DNA of 64,000 nt, taken from positions 4,216,001-4,280,000 of the forward strand of contig JAUCEF010000006.1 in the NCBI GenBank assembly GCA_033558025.1, read 5' to 3'. How positions within the stretch are numbered: the stretch's first letter is position 1; the number at the start of each line of letters is the position of its first letter. Positions 1 through 9,518 of the stretch are shown here, in pieces. The notes beneath the pieces are model-generated. The model searched no databases. It saw only the letters and a program-made list of their open reading frames with translations, and was not told the DNA's origin. The DNA comes from Phytophthora sp. 'mugwort'. Taxonomy: Eukaryota; Oomycota; Peronosporomycetes; Peronosporales; Peronosporaceae. The position numbers were made by a program, and so were the translations under genes.

Positions 1-1587
1 AAGGAAGGGGATCTGAGCGGCAAGCAGAGGCTGGAGGAGGGTTGTCCGACGTTTGTGCAGTATGTGGGAAAGCTGATGGATGGATCCATTTTCGACACGA
101 CGTAAGATGGCTACTTTTTTAATATTGAAGGTGTAGGTACTGATATATATATTACAGTCGGGATATGATTGACGGGAAGCATGTGGGTGGCACGGACGAT
201 CCTTTCGAATTCCAGTTGGGTCGAGGTCTGTATATAATTGTAGGTGGTAACTGTTGCTCGAAAGTGGACGTTGATTATGTGTCTGTGTGTTTCTGTATTG
301 ATATTCCAGAGAAGGTAATTAAGGGCTGGGATATTGGTGTAGCGACGATGAATGTCGGCGAGATCGCGCGGTTCATAATTGCCCCCGAGTATGGCTACGG
401 TCGTGAGGGGTTTGCGCCCAAGGTGGAGCCGGATGAGACGCTTGACTTCGAAATCGAGCTACTGAGTTTCAAGGTTCAATTATTTATTTACTGTTTCATT
501 CCGTAGTAGCAATTGTTGCTAATGAATTGTGACGTTCTTGATAACCAGGACCCACTGCCTCGTTTCCCGACGCAAGCTGAGCTCGCGGAATCCCGCAAGA
601 AACAGCACGAGGAGGACAAGAAGATGCTGGAGGAGAACCCGCCGCCCACTGTCGGTACGTGAATGTGTATAGGCAGCTATCGAATAAGCAAATTGATGCT
701 GACGAACCCGATTAGATGAGCGCATTGAGAGTGCATTGGAACAGAAGGAGAAGGGCAATGAGCTGATCGCCAAGAAGGAGTACGATCAGGCGCAGAAATG
801 CTACGACTCGGTACATCTGGCTAATTCATCGTCACGCATTTATTGTGAGATTAATTCGCGTCTGCTTGTAGGGTTTCGTACACATTTTTTACGCGAAAGA
901 GGAGTGGGAAAACTTCGTGTCCCAGGAAGACAAGGAAAAGGTCAACAAAGTTAAGCTGGTACTGTACCTGAACCGAGCGCTGTGTAAGCTGAAGCTCATG
1001 AAGATCGAGGACGCGCTCTGGGATTGCGACCAGGTAGATAGCTGCTAGTTTTCGGAATCGTATTTGTTTTGTCGTGTCAGCTTCTAATCGTGTGTTGTGT
1101 TTTGTAGGCTATTCTCCTCGACCCGAAGAACAGCAAAGGTCATTTCCGTCGGGGCCTCGTCTTCACCGAGAAACTTAAGGCTGAGCTGGAGAAAGAAAAG
1201 AAGGGCGAGTTCTGGATTGTCGACAAAGGCTACGAGTACGCAAGCGACGCCGAAAAGAGTTTTGAGAAGGCGAAGGAGCTCATTGGCAATTCCAGCGACC
1301 GTAAGATGCTTCAGGCGCTGGCTGATCTCAAGCGGAGTCACGTACGTGCTGCTCGTTTGAATTGGTCATGTACAGTGGCGTGTATTTTTCTGAACCCTGT
1401 GGTTTTCTTCACATGAATGATACAGGCGCTGCTGAGTAAGTACGCGGCCAAATACAAAGAGGACGAGAAGAAGCTGTACAAGGAAAAAATCTTCGACCGC
1501 CTGCAGGCGAAGAATAAGGAGCTGGAGAAGCAGGAGAAGCTGAAGGCGGAGGCTGAGGAATTCGACGACATGCCTGCACTCGAGTAG
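1..1587 (+). CDS. FKBP-type peptidyl-prolyl isomerase with TPR region (5' truncated by window)
   Basis: This is the 3' part of an immunophilin: a cis-trans prolyl isomerase domain followed by tetratricopeptide repeats that normally dock an Hsp90-type chaperone. Reading frame 1 opens at base 1. Seven GT-AG introns (102-157, 226-309, 474-548, 655-715, 811-871, 1034-1107, 1342-1425) leave eight exons totalling 1,092 nt, an exact multiple of three, ending in TAG at 1585-1587. The FKBP signatures seen are VIKGWD, FIIAPEYGYG and the closing strand DETLDFEIELLSF. The TPR part starts at about ALEQKEKGNELIAKKEYDQA and continues through LVLYLNRALCKLKL and AILLDPKNSKGHFRRG, then a Lys/Glu-rich helical tail. 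An earlier FKBP domain may lie upstream of the window. The intron density contrasts with the apparently intronless SND1, USP, GrpE and MDN1 frames here. Exon borders are inferred from splice consensus and frame only. Confidence 0.85.
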
Positions 1588-1680
1588 GTAAGTTGCAAAG
1601 CAGCAAACAAAGTCAAGTGTTTAATTCAAGTCACGTCAAAAAAGTTTTATTTTGGTTTCTTTACATTTTTACGAAAGTGG

Positions 1681-2045
1681 GTTCTGCAACTTAATTTCAG
1701 GAGGGGGTGAAATTTTGTTTTGGGACCTATCCGACACAACGGCTGCGGTTTAAGATCCGCGTGCTCCGCACACGGATCTTAAACCCAGGACCAAGCATGG
1801 TATGATATCGCTCGGCCGTATAGGGTTAATTCCGACAGGGAAGGGTTTCGGGGCCTAGCTGGGTGATAGTTTTCCTGTCGACACCTCCAATTTAGCGATT
1901 TGTTGGCTGTGACACCCGTCCTCGCTATTCCGATTTATTTACCATATAAACCCGTTTAAGTATGAATTGATGAATATCATTGCTCTTGCGCGGATAACGT
2001 TGCTTTAGAGAGCCACTTTCTCCAGAGCATTAACGTTGCAGGAAC
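1681..2045. repeat. 365-bp dispersed MITE-like repeat, copy 1
   Basis: This intergenic stretch recurs as a reverse complement at 53,711-54,075, with recognisable similarity along its whole length and the same length. Its ends are imperfect inverted repeats of the form GTTC(C)TGCAAC(G)TTAAT. Inside is a hairpin at about 1752-1784 (GTTTAAGATCC then GGATCTTAAAC). It has no coding capacity, so it is best read as a small non-autonomous DNA element. The parent transposon family is not recognised. A short CGAAAGTGGG flank is also shared by both copies, so the true edge may lie a few bases further out. Confidence 0.7.
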
Positions 2046-2105
2046 GTCATGCATTTTTATGTTGATTTGAAAAGCTACGAACTCCTATCGATTGATTTTT
2101 TTGAC

Positions 2106-4898
2106 TTACAATCCCTGTTCATCGTCGGACTCGATGTCGCCGTACTGCCACAGACAGCGACGCTGCTTCTTTGCAGTCTCCTGTGCAGTCAGCAGGCCGT
2201 CGACAACAAGTTTCTGGTACGGCAGGAATGAGCGGATAGCCTTGCGGTCGGTGCGCAGTAGACCATCCTCCACCAAGTTCTCAGCGACACTCTTGCCATC
2301 CGGCAAGTACAGCGACACTTGCATACGACCACGGTCCTCAGTGCTGTGGACACGACACGACAGCGTCTTACCCCACGCGACCTCGCCAAGACGCATGGCA
2401 GCGTCGGCACCGAATTCCTCCGTGGCAGCCAAAGGTTTAATCCATGCAAACACGGCCTCTTTAGCTTGAGGAGGGAACTGGAGCACGTCGGCATCAAGCG
2501 GACGGAGACGGTTAGCAGTCACCGTGGTCTCATTACCGTAGTCCAAGAAACGGACACGCGCGGAGCCGTCTGGGTGCACGTACTCCACCTTGACACGGTT
2601 CCAGGCGGGGCCGTTGCCATCGTCGAACAGAGCAGCACACACGGCATTCCGGCGCACTTCGAAGGCTTTGCCAGCAAGACCGTGCGTCAACGTGAAGGCC
2701 TTCATCTTTTCTTCAACAGCGGCACAGTTGCGGTCAGCCACGTTCTGTATGTAAAAGTGCGTACCATTTACAATCTCGGACAGCTTGACACGCGGAATGA
2801 CGTCGTCTTTCGTCTTCAACTGCTTAGCTTGAGCAGCTTTAGCTGCAGCTTGAGCGTCGTGTGTAGCCCAGTACTTTTTCTTCTGTGTCTTTGCGCGCTC
2901 CTCAGCACGTTGCAGTACATTGCCTAGAGCTGTACGCTCCACACTGAACGAGTCGACCCACGCCAGTCCCTCGTCGAGCAGACGTACACCGAAGTTGTGC
3001 TGGTCGTCGCGCAGCGGCTTCCCACCACCGTTGGGCACTACGAACAGAGGACCGAAAGCGTTCCCACCACGGTCCATGTCCTCGATCTCCACCATAACCT
3101 CACGTTGCATGACACTACGCTTGGTAAACAGCTTTGCTTCTTCACCAAGAGACTCAGCCGGCTGGATAATCACGCCCTGAGCACCATGGCGCGCAGGTTG
3201 TGGACACTTGATACCAGCAACCACGAAGTTAATCAGACAGTTCTCCTTCGGGACGAAGAGCTTCACACGCGTAGCTGAATAAACATGCTCCACGACAGCA
3301 CGGGTCGAACGTTCACGGGTCAAGAAGGGCAGGAATTGTTTAGCTTTAGTTGCATCAAAGCACAGGTCAGTGACACGACGCTCGGTTGTAGGTGGCTCCT
3401 TCGTCGAGTGCAGATTCTTCTTCTGTGTTTGAGCCTTCGTCTCAGCCGTCACGAGGTCATCATAATATTCACTCTTCTCTTCATCGGGGCGGTGGCGCAC
3501 CACCTCAGCCAGACCAGCAGCCACCACATCGATAGCGAGGTTGGCACCTTTGGCCTGCGGGTTCTTCTTCAAAGCGTTAGCTGTCGGCTCTAAAAACACT
3601 GAAGCGAATGTCATCATGTCACCTTGACCGAATGGACTGGGCTTCTCGTACTCGACTTCAATGTGCACGGTCTTGGCAATCGCACGATGACGTAGGAACT
3701 CTTTGCCTTCAGCGGCGTACGGCGCGTTGGGCTCACCACGACGAGCGTTACCAAGACGCGGAGCACGCAACGAACTCAGATAGATACGTTTCTCCTGCTC
3801 CGCTGGGGTGGCGGCATCGGGAACGTAGACGACAAGGCAATCGCCGCTAATGATCTCTACGACAGTACCCGTCAGGTGCTTAGCAGAGTGCAGCACTGGC
3901 GCTTGGTAGTCACGCCAGACACGCAGCTTCTGCTGCTTGGCTTCCTTTTCCGCTGTACGCATGGCGGCACGCGCCGACGCACTCGTAAATGACGAGCTCC
4001 AGTCAGCCATGCGTCCAAGACCGCTCTTCAGTAACTCCACGCTGATGTTCCGTCCAGACGGGTGCACGACACTTCCAAACAAGTTGCCGTACTTGTCCAC
4101 ACCCTCGAGCTTCAGCTCCACGTCACGGTGAAGCAGTCGCGTCTCTGTAAAGTGTTTGGCCTCACGTGAATAAGGGGCCGGTCCAACTGGAGCAGGCGGG
4201 GGCGTTGCATTCTCTCCTTCCTCCACCTCCTCTGTCGCTGAAGCAGCGTTCATGGGCGGGTTCACTCGGGGACACTGCACTCCAGAGAGTCCAAAGTTAA
4301 CCAGCTGCAGCGTAGGCTTGAGGATCACACGAAGCGAGGCTCCGTCCCTCACGGTTTCCACGACAGCCGGCACGAGCTTGCCCTTGTACTCGTGCACGAG
4401 CGCTGCGCCATCCGCCCCGTGCCATTGCACCGTCGCATTAGACTCCGCATCGGCGTCCGCGTACATTCCCTTCTTCTCGTTCACGGCCACCTGTTCCTGC
4501 TGCAGCATCTTCTCATGATCTTCACACACGCCGTCACGCGACTGCTCGAGTGTTTTTACCTTGGCGTACCCTGTACGGGCCTGGATGACACATAGGTTCT
4601 CCTCTACGCCGCGTTCATTAGGGGGGAGCCACACGGAGCCGAAATCGCGGTTAATAGCTGGGACGCGGTACTCCACTTTGAAGCGCACTTGCTTGCCGAT
4701 GCAGAGCTTGCGCAGGTGCTCGCGACTCGCCCACGCATACGGTTCGTTGCTCTGCTCGGGAGAGCGCGCCAGACGCGGCGCCTGCAGCGACGATAGCGTG
4801 AGCATTAGCTCCGGGGGTGGACCGTTCGTGGCCGCGCCCATGAGCACCAGCGTATCGCCCGACAGGACGGCCTTGACGGTGGCGTGGCCTGATGCCAT
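2106..4898 (-). CDS. SND1: Tudor staphylococcal nuclease (Tudor-SN / SND1 homologue)
   Basis: A single-exon frame of 930 codons. In known family members the protein is a multifunctional RNA-binding nuclease scaffold (splicing, small-RNA and stress-granule roles). The order seen is four SN-like OB-fold domains, each opening with a VxxVxSGDxLxV-type strand (for example TVKAVLSGDTLVLMG, TGTVVEIISGDCLVVYV), then a Tudor domain with VKVEYVHPDGSARVRFLDYGN, then a partial fifth SN domain at the C-terminus. Family members are about 900-950 residues, so length fits. The frame is open upstream to 5021, but that start would be a TTG; the first ATG is at 4898 and gives MASGHATVKAVLSG, which aligns with the usual N-terminus. 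The neighbouring FKBP gene lies tail to tail about 520 bp away, separated by the 365-bp repeat. Confidence 0.93.
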   Translation of the reverse strand: MASGHATVKAVLSGDTLVLMGAATNGPPPELMLTLSSLQAPRLARSPEQSNEPYAWASREHLRKLCIGKQVRFKVEYRVPAINRDFGSVWLPPNERGVEENLCVIQARTGYAKVKTLEQSRDGVCEDHEKMLQQEQVAVNEKKGMYADADAESNATVQWHGADGAALVHEYKGKLVPAVVETVRDGASLRVILKPTLQLVNFGLSGVQCPRVNPPMNAASATEEVEEGENATPPPAPVGPAPYSREAKHFTETRLLHRDVELKLEGVDKYGNLFGSVVHPSGRNISVELLKSGLGRMADWSSSFTSASARAAMRTAEKEAKQQKLRVWRDYQAPVLHSAKHLTGTVVEIISGDCLVVYVPDAATPAEQEKRIYLSSLRAPRLGNARRGEPNAPYAAEGKEFLRHRAIAKTVHIEVEYEKPSPFGQGDMMTFASVFLEPTANALKKNPQAKGANLAIDVVAAGLAEVVRHRPDEEKSEYYDDLVTAETKAQTQKKNLHSTKEPPTTERRVTDLCFDATKAKQFLPFLTRERSTRAVVEHVYSATRVKLFVPKENCLINFVVAGIKCPQPARHGAQGVIIQPAESLGEEAKLFTKRSVMQREVMVEIEDMDRGGNAFGPLFVVPNGGGKPLRDDQHNFGVRLLDEGLAWVDSFSVERTALGNVLQRAEERAKTQKKKYWATHDAQAAAKAAQAKQLKTKDDVIPRVKLSEIVNGTHFYIQNVADRNCAAVEEKMKAFTLTHGLAGKAFEVRRNAVCAALFDDGNGPAWNRVKVEYVHPDGSARVRFLDYGNETTVTANRLRPLDADVLQFPPQAKEAVFAWIKPLAATEEFGADAAMRLGEVAWGKTLSCRVHSTEDRGRMQVSLYLPDGKSVAENLVEDGLLRTDRKAIRSFLPYQKLVVDGLLTAQETAKKQRRCLWQYGDIESDDEQGL

Positions 4899-5264
4899 GG
4901 CGGATAATTGCAGAGAGAGGCTTGCGACTTGGAGAGCTACTTGAGCTTTGAACTCACGAGAGATTGACGCGTATCTTTCATCGCTTTCGAGAGGGGAGCG
5001 ACGCACGACGAGCTTGGACAATCCGGATAACCTGTCAAAATCAATGTAATCATTTGTACGATGGACACTGTGGCCTACACTCAGGGCCAGAAAGAGTTTT
5101 CGCAGGCTTTGCTATTCCCATTCCCAGATAGCATTTGTGGTGTGGCTATGGGATCTCGCCACTGGGTTTCGCATTATGGAAATCGATCCTATTAAACTGC
5201 ATATTGTGCTATATTACGAGGGTTTACGCAAAACGCTTCCATCCATCAGTGCTAGACCCACAAG

Positions 5265-6378
5265 ATGACGGCGGACGAGGTTATCCTGTTGTGCGCGCTG
5301 TTGGACGACGCTGGGTTCAGCGATGCTATGGCCCACGCTGTTGCTATACCGCCCGTCGAGCGACCTGTCGTACCCAGCATTCGCTTCTGTCTTGTAGGTA
5401 TGACAGATGCCGATGCTGAGTTCGACTTTCGCTTCGATGTGGCTGGCATCCTGCGACTGGTGTCGCTGTTTGATCTTCCTGAGTGGATCATAACGAAGAA
5501 CCACGACTGTGTGCACAAGACTGAAGCTCTATGCGTTCTCTTCTACAAGCTACTGCAACCCCAAGCGCCTTGCGGATATGCGTAAAACCTTTGGCCGGTC
5601 GGAATGATATCTCTGTCGTGTCACAGTTCATATGGGTAAGTTCCTATTGACATGTATTGAACTCATACACCGACTCACGCTCTATCAGTTAATCTTCTCT
5701 TTGCTAGATATGAAGATAAGATTTACTTTCACGAACAAGTGCTTCGAAATCGCATTGCTGAGTATTCTCATGCAGTTACCCAAAAAGGCTCACTTATGAC
5801 CAATGTGTTTGGCTTGATCGATGGGACGAAGATCGCAGTATGTCGCACGATGCCGCGCCCCGGACGCTCAGAGAACCTTCAACGTCAAGTTTATTCGGGA
5901 CACAAGCGTATTGATTGTCTGAACTACCAGTGTATTCCAACACGAGACGGGCTGGCGCTTCACTTCTGGGGCCCTGTTGAAGGACGGCGACATGACGTCA
6001 CTTTGCCTGCGAGAAAGTCAGCTATTGCAGTATTTCGAGCAAAACAAGATATATTTGAAGGCTACGTTGTCTACGGCGGTCCTGCTTACGGTATCTCCCG
6101 TCACATCGTGTCAGGTTGCCGTGGTGCTAGCACTCACAGAGGGAGCGTACTTTTAAAGTGCGATGAGCTTCGTTCGCGAGAGTGTGGAGTGGTCATTTGG
6201 GCGACTGAAAACGTTGCGGGCGTTCCTTGACTGCAAGAAGTCAAACAAGATTAGGCTTAGTCCTGTTGGAAAGAACGTTATGATTGCAATGCTGATGACA
6301 AATTGTCACTGCTGTTACTACAGAGGTAATCAGATCAGTCAGTTCTTTGGGTTGGCCCCACCAACACTGCAAGTATAG
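5265..6378 (+). pseudogene. PIF/Harbinger transposase (DDE_Tnp_4 type), degraded
   Basis: Remnant of a Harbinger-class nuclease that would cut and insert the element at short targets. The first frame (5265-5585, ATG start) carries a conserved N-terminal region. It runs into a frameshift near 5605, and a probable intron follows (GTAAGT at 5636 to AG near 5689). The catalytic region is read from about 5739: GLIDGTKIA supplies the first Asp, and VEWSFGRLK, in a shifted frame at 6163-6378, supplies the Glu. The middle Asp motif, normally YGDPAY, reads YGGPAY here, so a key residue is lost. It faces the Myb-like gene at 6390-7134 tail to tail, the usual two-gene Harbinger layout. Frameshifts plus the missing Asp say it is inactive. 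Confidence 0.8.
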
Positions 6379-6389
6379 TTAGCGCTAAA

Positions 6390-7134
6390 CTAACGTTTGT
6401 AATAAACGTTGCCTTCCTCTTTGTTGCCCATTGCGTTCACCAAACGCTGCGTGAATGTATCTATCAGCTTTAGCAGTCTATCGCTGTCATCTGCGCGAAG
6501 CTGAGCTTGATCCGCTCTGTCCTCAATGTGCTCACGAGCACGAGCACGTCGCTCTTCCTCTCTCTCTTCCCTGCGAGCATATATGTCTCGCTGCTTCATC
6601 TCGAACATAGCATCCGTTAGTTGCGCTATTCTCGCGACTTTTTTCGGTGGCGAACCACCTCTTCCGATCGCCACTGCTCGAGTCGTTCCATGGCAACACG
6701 CCGAGCGACCGAAGATGCATCCTCATCTCGCTCGCGTTTCTTCTGCTCTTTCTTCTTGCTCTCATGCGTGCGTTTGGCGTCGTCTAGGGGCTCATCGAGC
6801 TCATCGACAAGCTTATCACGCCGTGTCACCTCTTCCGACACCCGGACAGCAACTTTGCCTCCTTCATTTTTTCTTGGTGAGCAATGGCAAGCTGATTCAT
6901 GCGAGTCTTCGCATTCTTGACGCTGAGTTTTTCGTGCGAGAAGACAGGAGATGACTCCAGTTTTGCAGCCCGTGAATCCCAGTGCTGCATGACCTTGCCC
7001 CGTGGCTTGCTAAATGGGCAGTCAAGCAACCCTTGACGCACAAGGGCCATGTCGTCTTCTTCACTGTAGTTCCGGCGTATCTGAGGGGCCAACAGGCTAT
7101 TTGGCTGGGTGGTGGGTACCGTGGCAGCAACCAT
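6390..7134 (-). pseudogene. Harbinger-associated Myb/SANT-like protein, frameshifted
   Basis: Partner protein of the Harbinger element; in active members a Myb/SANT-like protein helps bring the transposase to DNA. An ATG at 7134 opens a frame with RRNYSEEDDMALVRQ and PRGKVMQHWDSRAAKL, a trihelix/SANT-like helical bundle often seen beside oomycete Harbinger transposases. After the stop near 6826, similar Lys/Glu/Arg-rich helical sequence continues in two other frames (6626-6841 and 6390-6674, the latter with an EEREEERRARAREH coiled-coil stretch), so at least two frameshifts are inferred. It converges on the transposase with only 11 bp between stops. Confidence 0.7.
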
Positions 7135-8031
7135 AATCAGGGGGAATTGTTTGGCAGGTAGCCAATTTGGGAATGGGAAGTCGCCCACAGAATCTCGGTT
7201 TCTGTAGATGGACGAGCTGGTTTTCCACGGTTGTGTCTTTTCTGTGTTCACTTTTGTGTGGGAACAGGAATGGGAGCTGGTGCGAAACTCTCTAGTGTCA
7301 ACAGGACAGCGGCAAGATCGGTGGCGACTTGAGGGGGCAATAGCCCTCGCCACCAACCCAAGGGGCTGAATGCCACGACCAGAGGTAGAACGACTACATT
7401 CAAGAAGACCGGGACGACGAGCAGCTCGGTGGTGTCCGGGGCGAGGTGAGGACCCTCTCCGCCGAGCTCGGAAGCAGCAGGCCAGCCCCGTGTAGCTCGC
7501 TTGCGGCTTGGAGAAGGTGATGACCCGCGTTCAGCTGCACGATAGATACGTAAGAACTCTGCAAAGAAGCACGGAGAGGATCGAGATTACTTGCGCTGGG
7601 GAGATGTCAGGTAAATGGCGCATGAAGGAGGCTCTATTGCGGACGATAAACGGTTCTGCATGTATGCAGGAAAGCTTCGAGATCACGTGAAGCTTTAGCG
7701 CCGGTACAAACACGATGTCATGCTCGAGCTGAGCCGGCCTGCTTGTTCCTGTTTGTCTTGTGGTTCATTTTGTAGGAGAATGATGTGCATCGTTGCAGCA
7801 GGAGACGTGTCAGCAACGGGGCCTTGCTCACACAGAAGGTTGTACTTTGTACAGTAGTAATTTAGTTTGCCAGTTTAATGCAGGATTTTGGGTCCCTTTG
7901 AAAAATGGATGTGGATCCAATGCGTTGCGCATTTTGAGGCTATAGTTAAAGGCAGACAAAAGGGCAAGCGGCGACCGTCTAGAAACCTATTTTCGATGAT
8001 TTGGGACGAGTGAGTGCGACAGTACGGAAGC
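7135..8031. other. gene-free stretch between Harbinger and pogo remnants
   Basis: About 900 bp with only short, unsupported open frames. It probably includes the outer end of the Harbinger element, but no terminal inverted repeat was identified by eye. Nothing else could be assigned. Confidence 0.5.
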
Positions 8032-9300
8032 TTAAAAATGATGGTTGGAATGAGTTGACCACTTTAGTGCACGGTCGCTACATATTACCTTCCAGCAGCA
8101 TTTCCTTTGTAATGAGGCGGCCTTCGAAATCCACAGTAATTCGGCGCCTCTTGCCTTCCCACACGTCGCCGGCGGCAGCAGTAACATGCTGTTTGTCAGC
8201 TCGGCTCGAATTTCTCGCTTTCGCTTAAGCCATTCAGCCTTACCAAAATCTCCGGTGGCTCCACCACTAGCAAAAAGCCGAAGCCGGCCCTGCGTGCACA
8301 CCAATGATGTCGGATACAACCCTGTGGCGCGAAAACCATTCACAGCGTTACTAGGACGCATCATGAGCGCGGAACGATACTCATTGCAGGCGTACCAATC
8401 GCGTCGGTCTTGGAGATCGTGCACCTTGAACTGACCAACAGTTTCGCGTGCAATGCAGTTTCTACCATGGTTTCAAACGGTTTAATCACCGCAACGTCGA
8501 GGGGCTGGTTCAGATGCGTCGCCTTTGGCGGCAGAGGCACTAACAATATGTTAAGCTCGAGTACGCCGTTGCTTCGTCTACAATCATATACCACGTCAAA
8601 ATGGATAGAAATAAAAGTCAGTTAGCTGATTAGTTCCAAACGGAGGCTCATATTCGTACCGATACCCAAATGCGTGGAGCTGTTGTCAAGTACGAGCACC
8701 ACTGGACGCTGCACGCCCTCTCACGTGAAACGGCATCACCCAAAGCTCGAAAACTCTTGTATTACTGAAGCCCTTCGGCATCAAACAGCACCCAAACTTG
8801 AAACGCTTGCATTACGGAAGCCCTTCGGTGATCCAGTCACCGACGCAAAAATCGGTCGATATTGCGGCAAGCTCGTCGCGGTAAATACGCTTCCCCGGTG
8901 AAGACAGTAAGCGGGGCCACCGTGATACTGACCGCTCTCATGGCATCAACCACCGTCATGTGAAAGTTAGGCTTAGCCTCTTGAGTCCAAACGATAGTAA
9001 AACCTTTGACAGCGATTACCTTGCGTGTTGACGCCTTCGGCATGAAGGACGTTTCATCCATGTTGAAGACCCCGCTTGCGTCGAGCCCCTTCTCAATGAC
9101 GAGACGCGCCATCGTGTAGAATAGACCCAGAACCGCTTCAGCTTCGACTCGGTTGCGAACGCGGGCAATTTGCTGTGCGATATGTGGAGCGAGGACCGAG
9201 TTCCTTCCTAGGAAGCGCCGGTACCAGCCAGTTGTCAGCGGCTTCAGGGGGGCTGCGCGGCGGGTATACATAGGCTGGGCGGCCAAGTATACCTCGCTTG
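8032..9300 (-). pseudogene. pogo/Tc5-like (CENP-B-related DDE) transposase, truncated and frameshifted
   Basis: Minus-strand remnant. The frame at 8837-9300 carries TTGWYRRFLGRN (end of the CENP-B-type DNA-binding region) and GVFNMDETSFMPK, the hallmark first catalytic Asp block of pogo-type DDE transposases. A second frame (8361-8594) carries PPKATHLNQPLDVAVIKPF, the conserved block after the catalytic core, and a third (8032-8424) carries the C-terminal tail with GFRATGLYP. About 250 bp between the blocks is scrambled and contains a tandem duplication. The 5' end stops exactly at 9300, where the viral inverted-repeat arm begins, so the N-terminal helix-turn-helix is missing. Not functional. 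Confidence 0.8.
8733..8827. repeat. imperfect tandem duplication (about 45 and 50 bp units)
   Basis: Two adjacent units, 8733-8777 and 8778-8827, both start GCATCA and end GAAGCCCTTCG and share a central CACCCAAA...GAAA...CTTG...ATTAC pattern. They lie inside the broken region of the pogo-like transposase. Confidence 0.7.
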
Positions 9301-9468
9301 GGGGTGCATGTTTGAGAATGAAAAGCATAGGTTGTTTTTCCCACTGAAAGTGGGTCCAAGGACAATTATTCTAAATAGCTTTTTAATGTCAAGCGCGGTG
9401 ATATCGCCCATACCAGCTGTCTTGTTCTTCTTACCCAATCAAGCAGCGAAATCTGGAATAGCGCTCAT
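9301..9468 (-). pseudogene. packaging ATPase, 5' fragment (left-arm copy)
   Basis: Mirror copy of the start of the ATPase at 23,605. It includes the start codon (9468), the same in-frame TGA at codon 10 and the P-loop GPTFSGK followed by the same extra A in an A-run. It is cut at 9301 just after the P-loop, so it could not make an enzyme. Confidence 0.85.
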
Positions 9469-9490
9469 AGTCGTGTCTTTTAATCGCTGG

Positions 9491-9502
9491 GTCTATATAG
9501 AC
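9491..9502. promoter_or_regulatory. palindromic TATA motif between divergent ATPase and fibre genes (left arm)
   Basis: GTCTATATAGAC is a perfect 12-bp palindrome placed between the ATPase start (9468, minus) and fibre start (9519, plus). Its self-complementarity gives each gene the same TCTATATA box 17-23 bp from its ATG. A bidirectional promoter is an inference. Related TCTATATA strings occur at other gene borders in the element (about 14,793 and 15,140). Confidence 0.5.
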
Positions 9503-9518
9503 TGAGATAAAAACAAAC

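Noticed and set aside
2189..4944. Several open frames of 60-200 codons on the plus strand opposite SND1
   Set aside because: They are shadows of the GC-rich SND1 coding frame, with no domain content of their own.
8410..8625. Plus-strand ORFs across the pogo-like remnant
   Set aside because: Opposite-strand shadows of the recognisable minus-strand transposase blocks.
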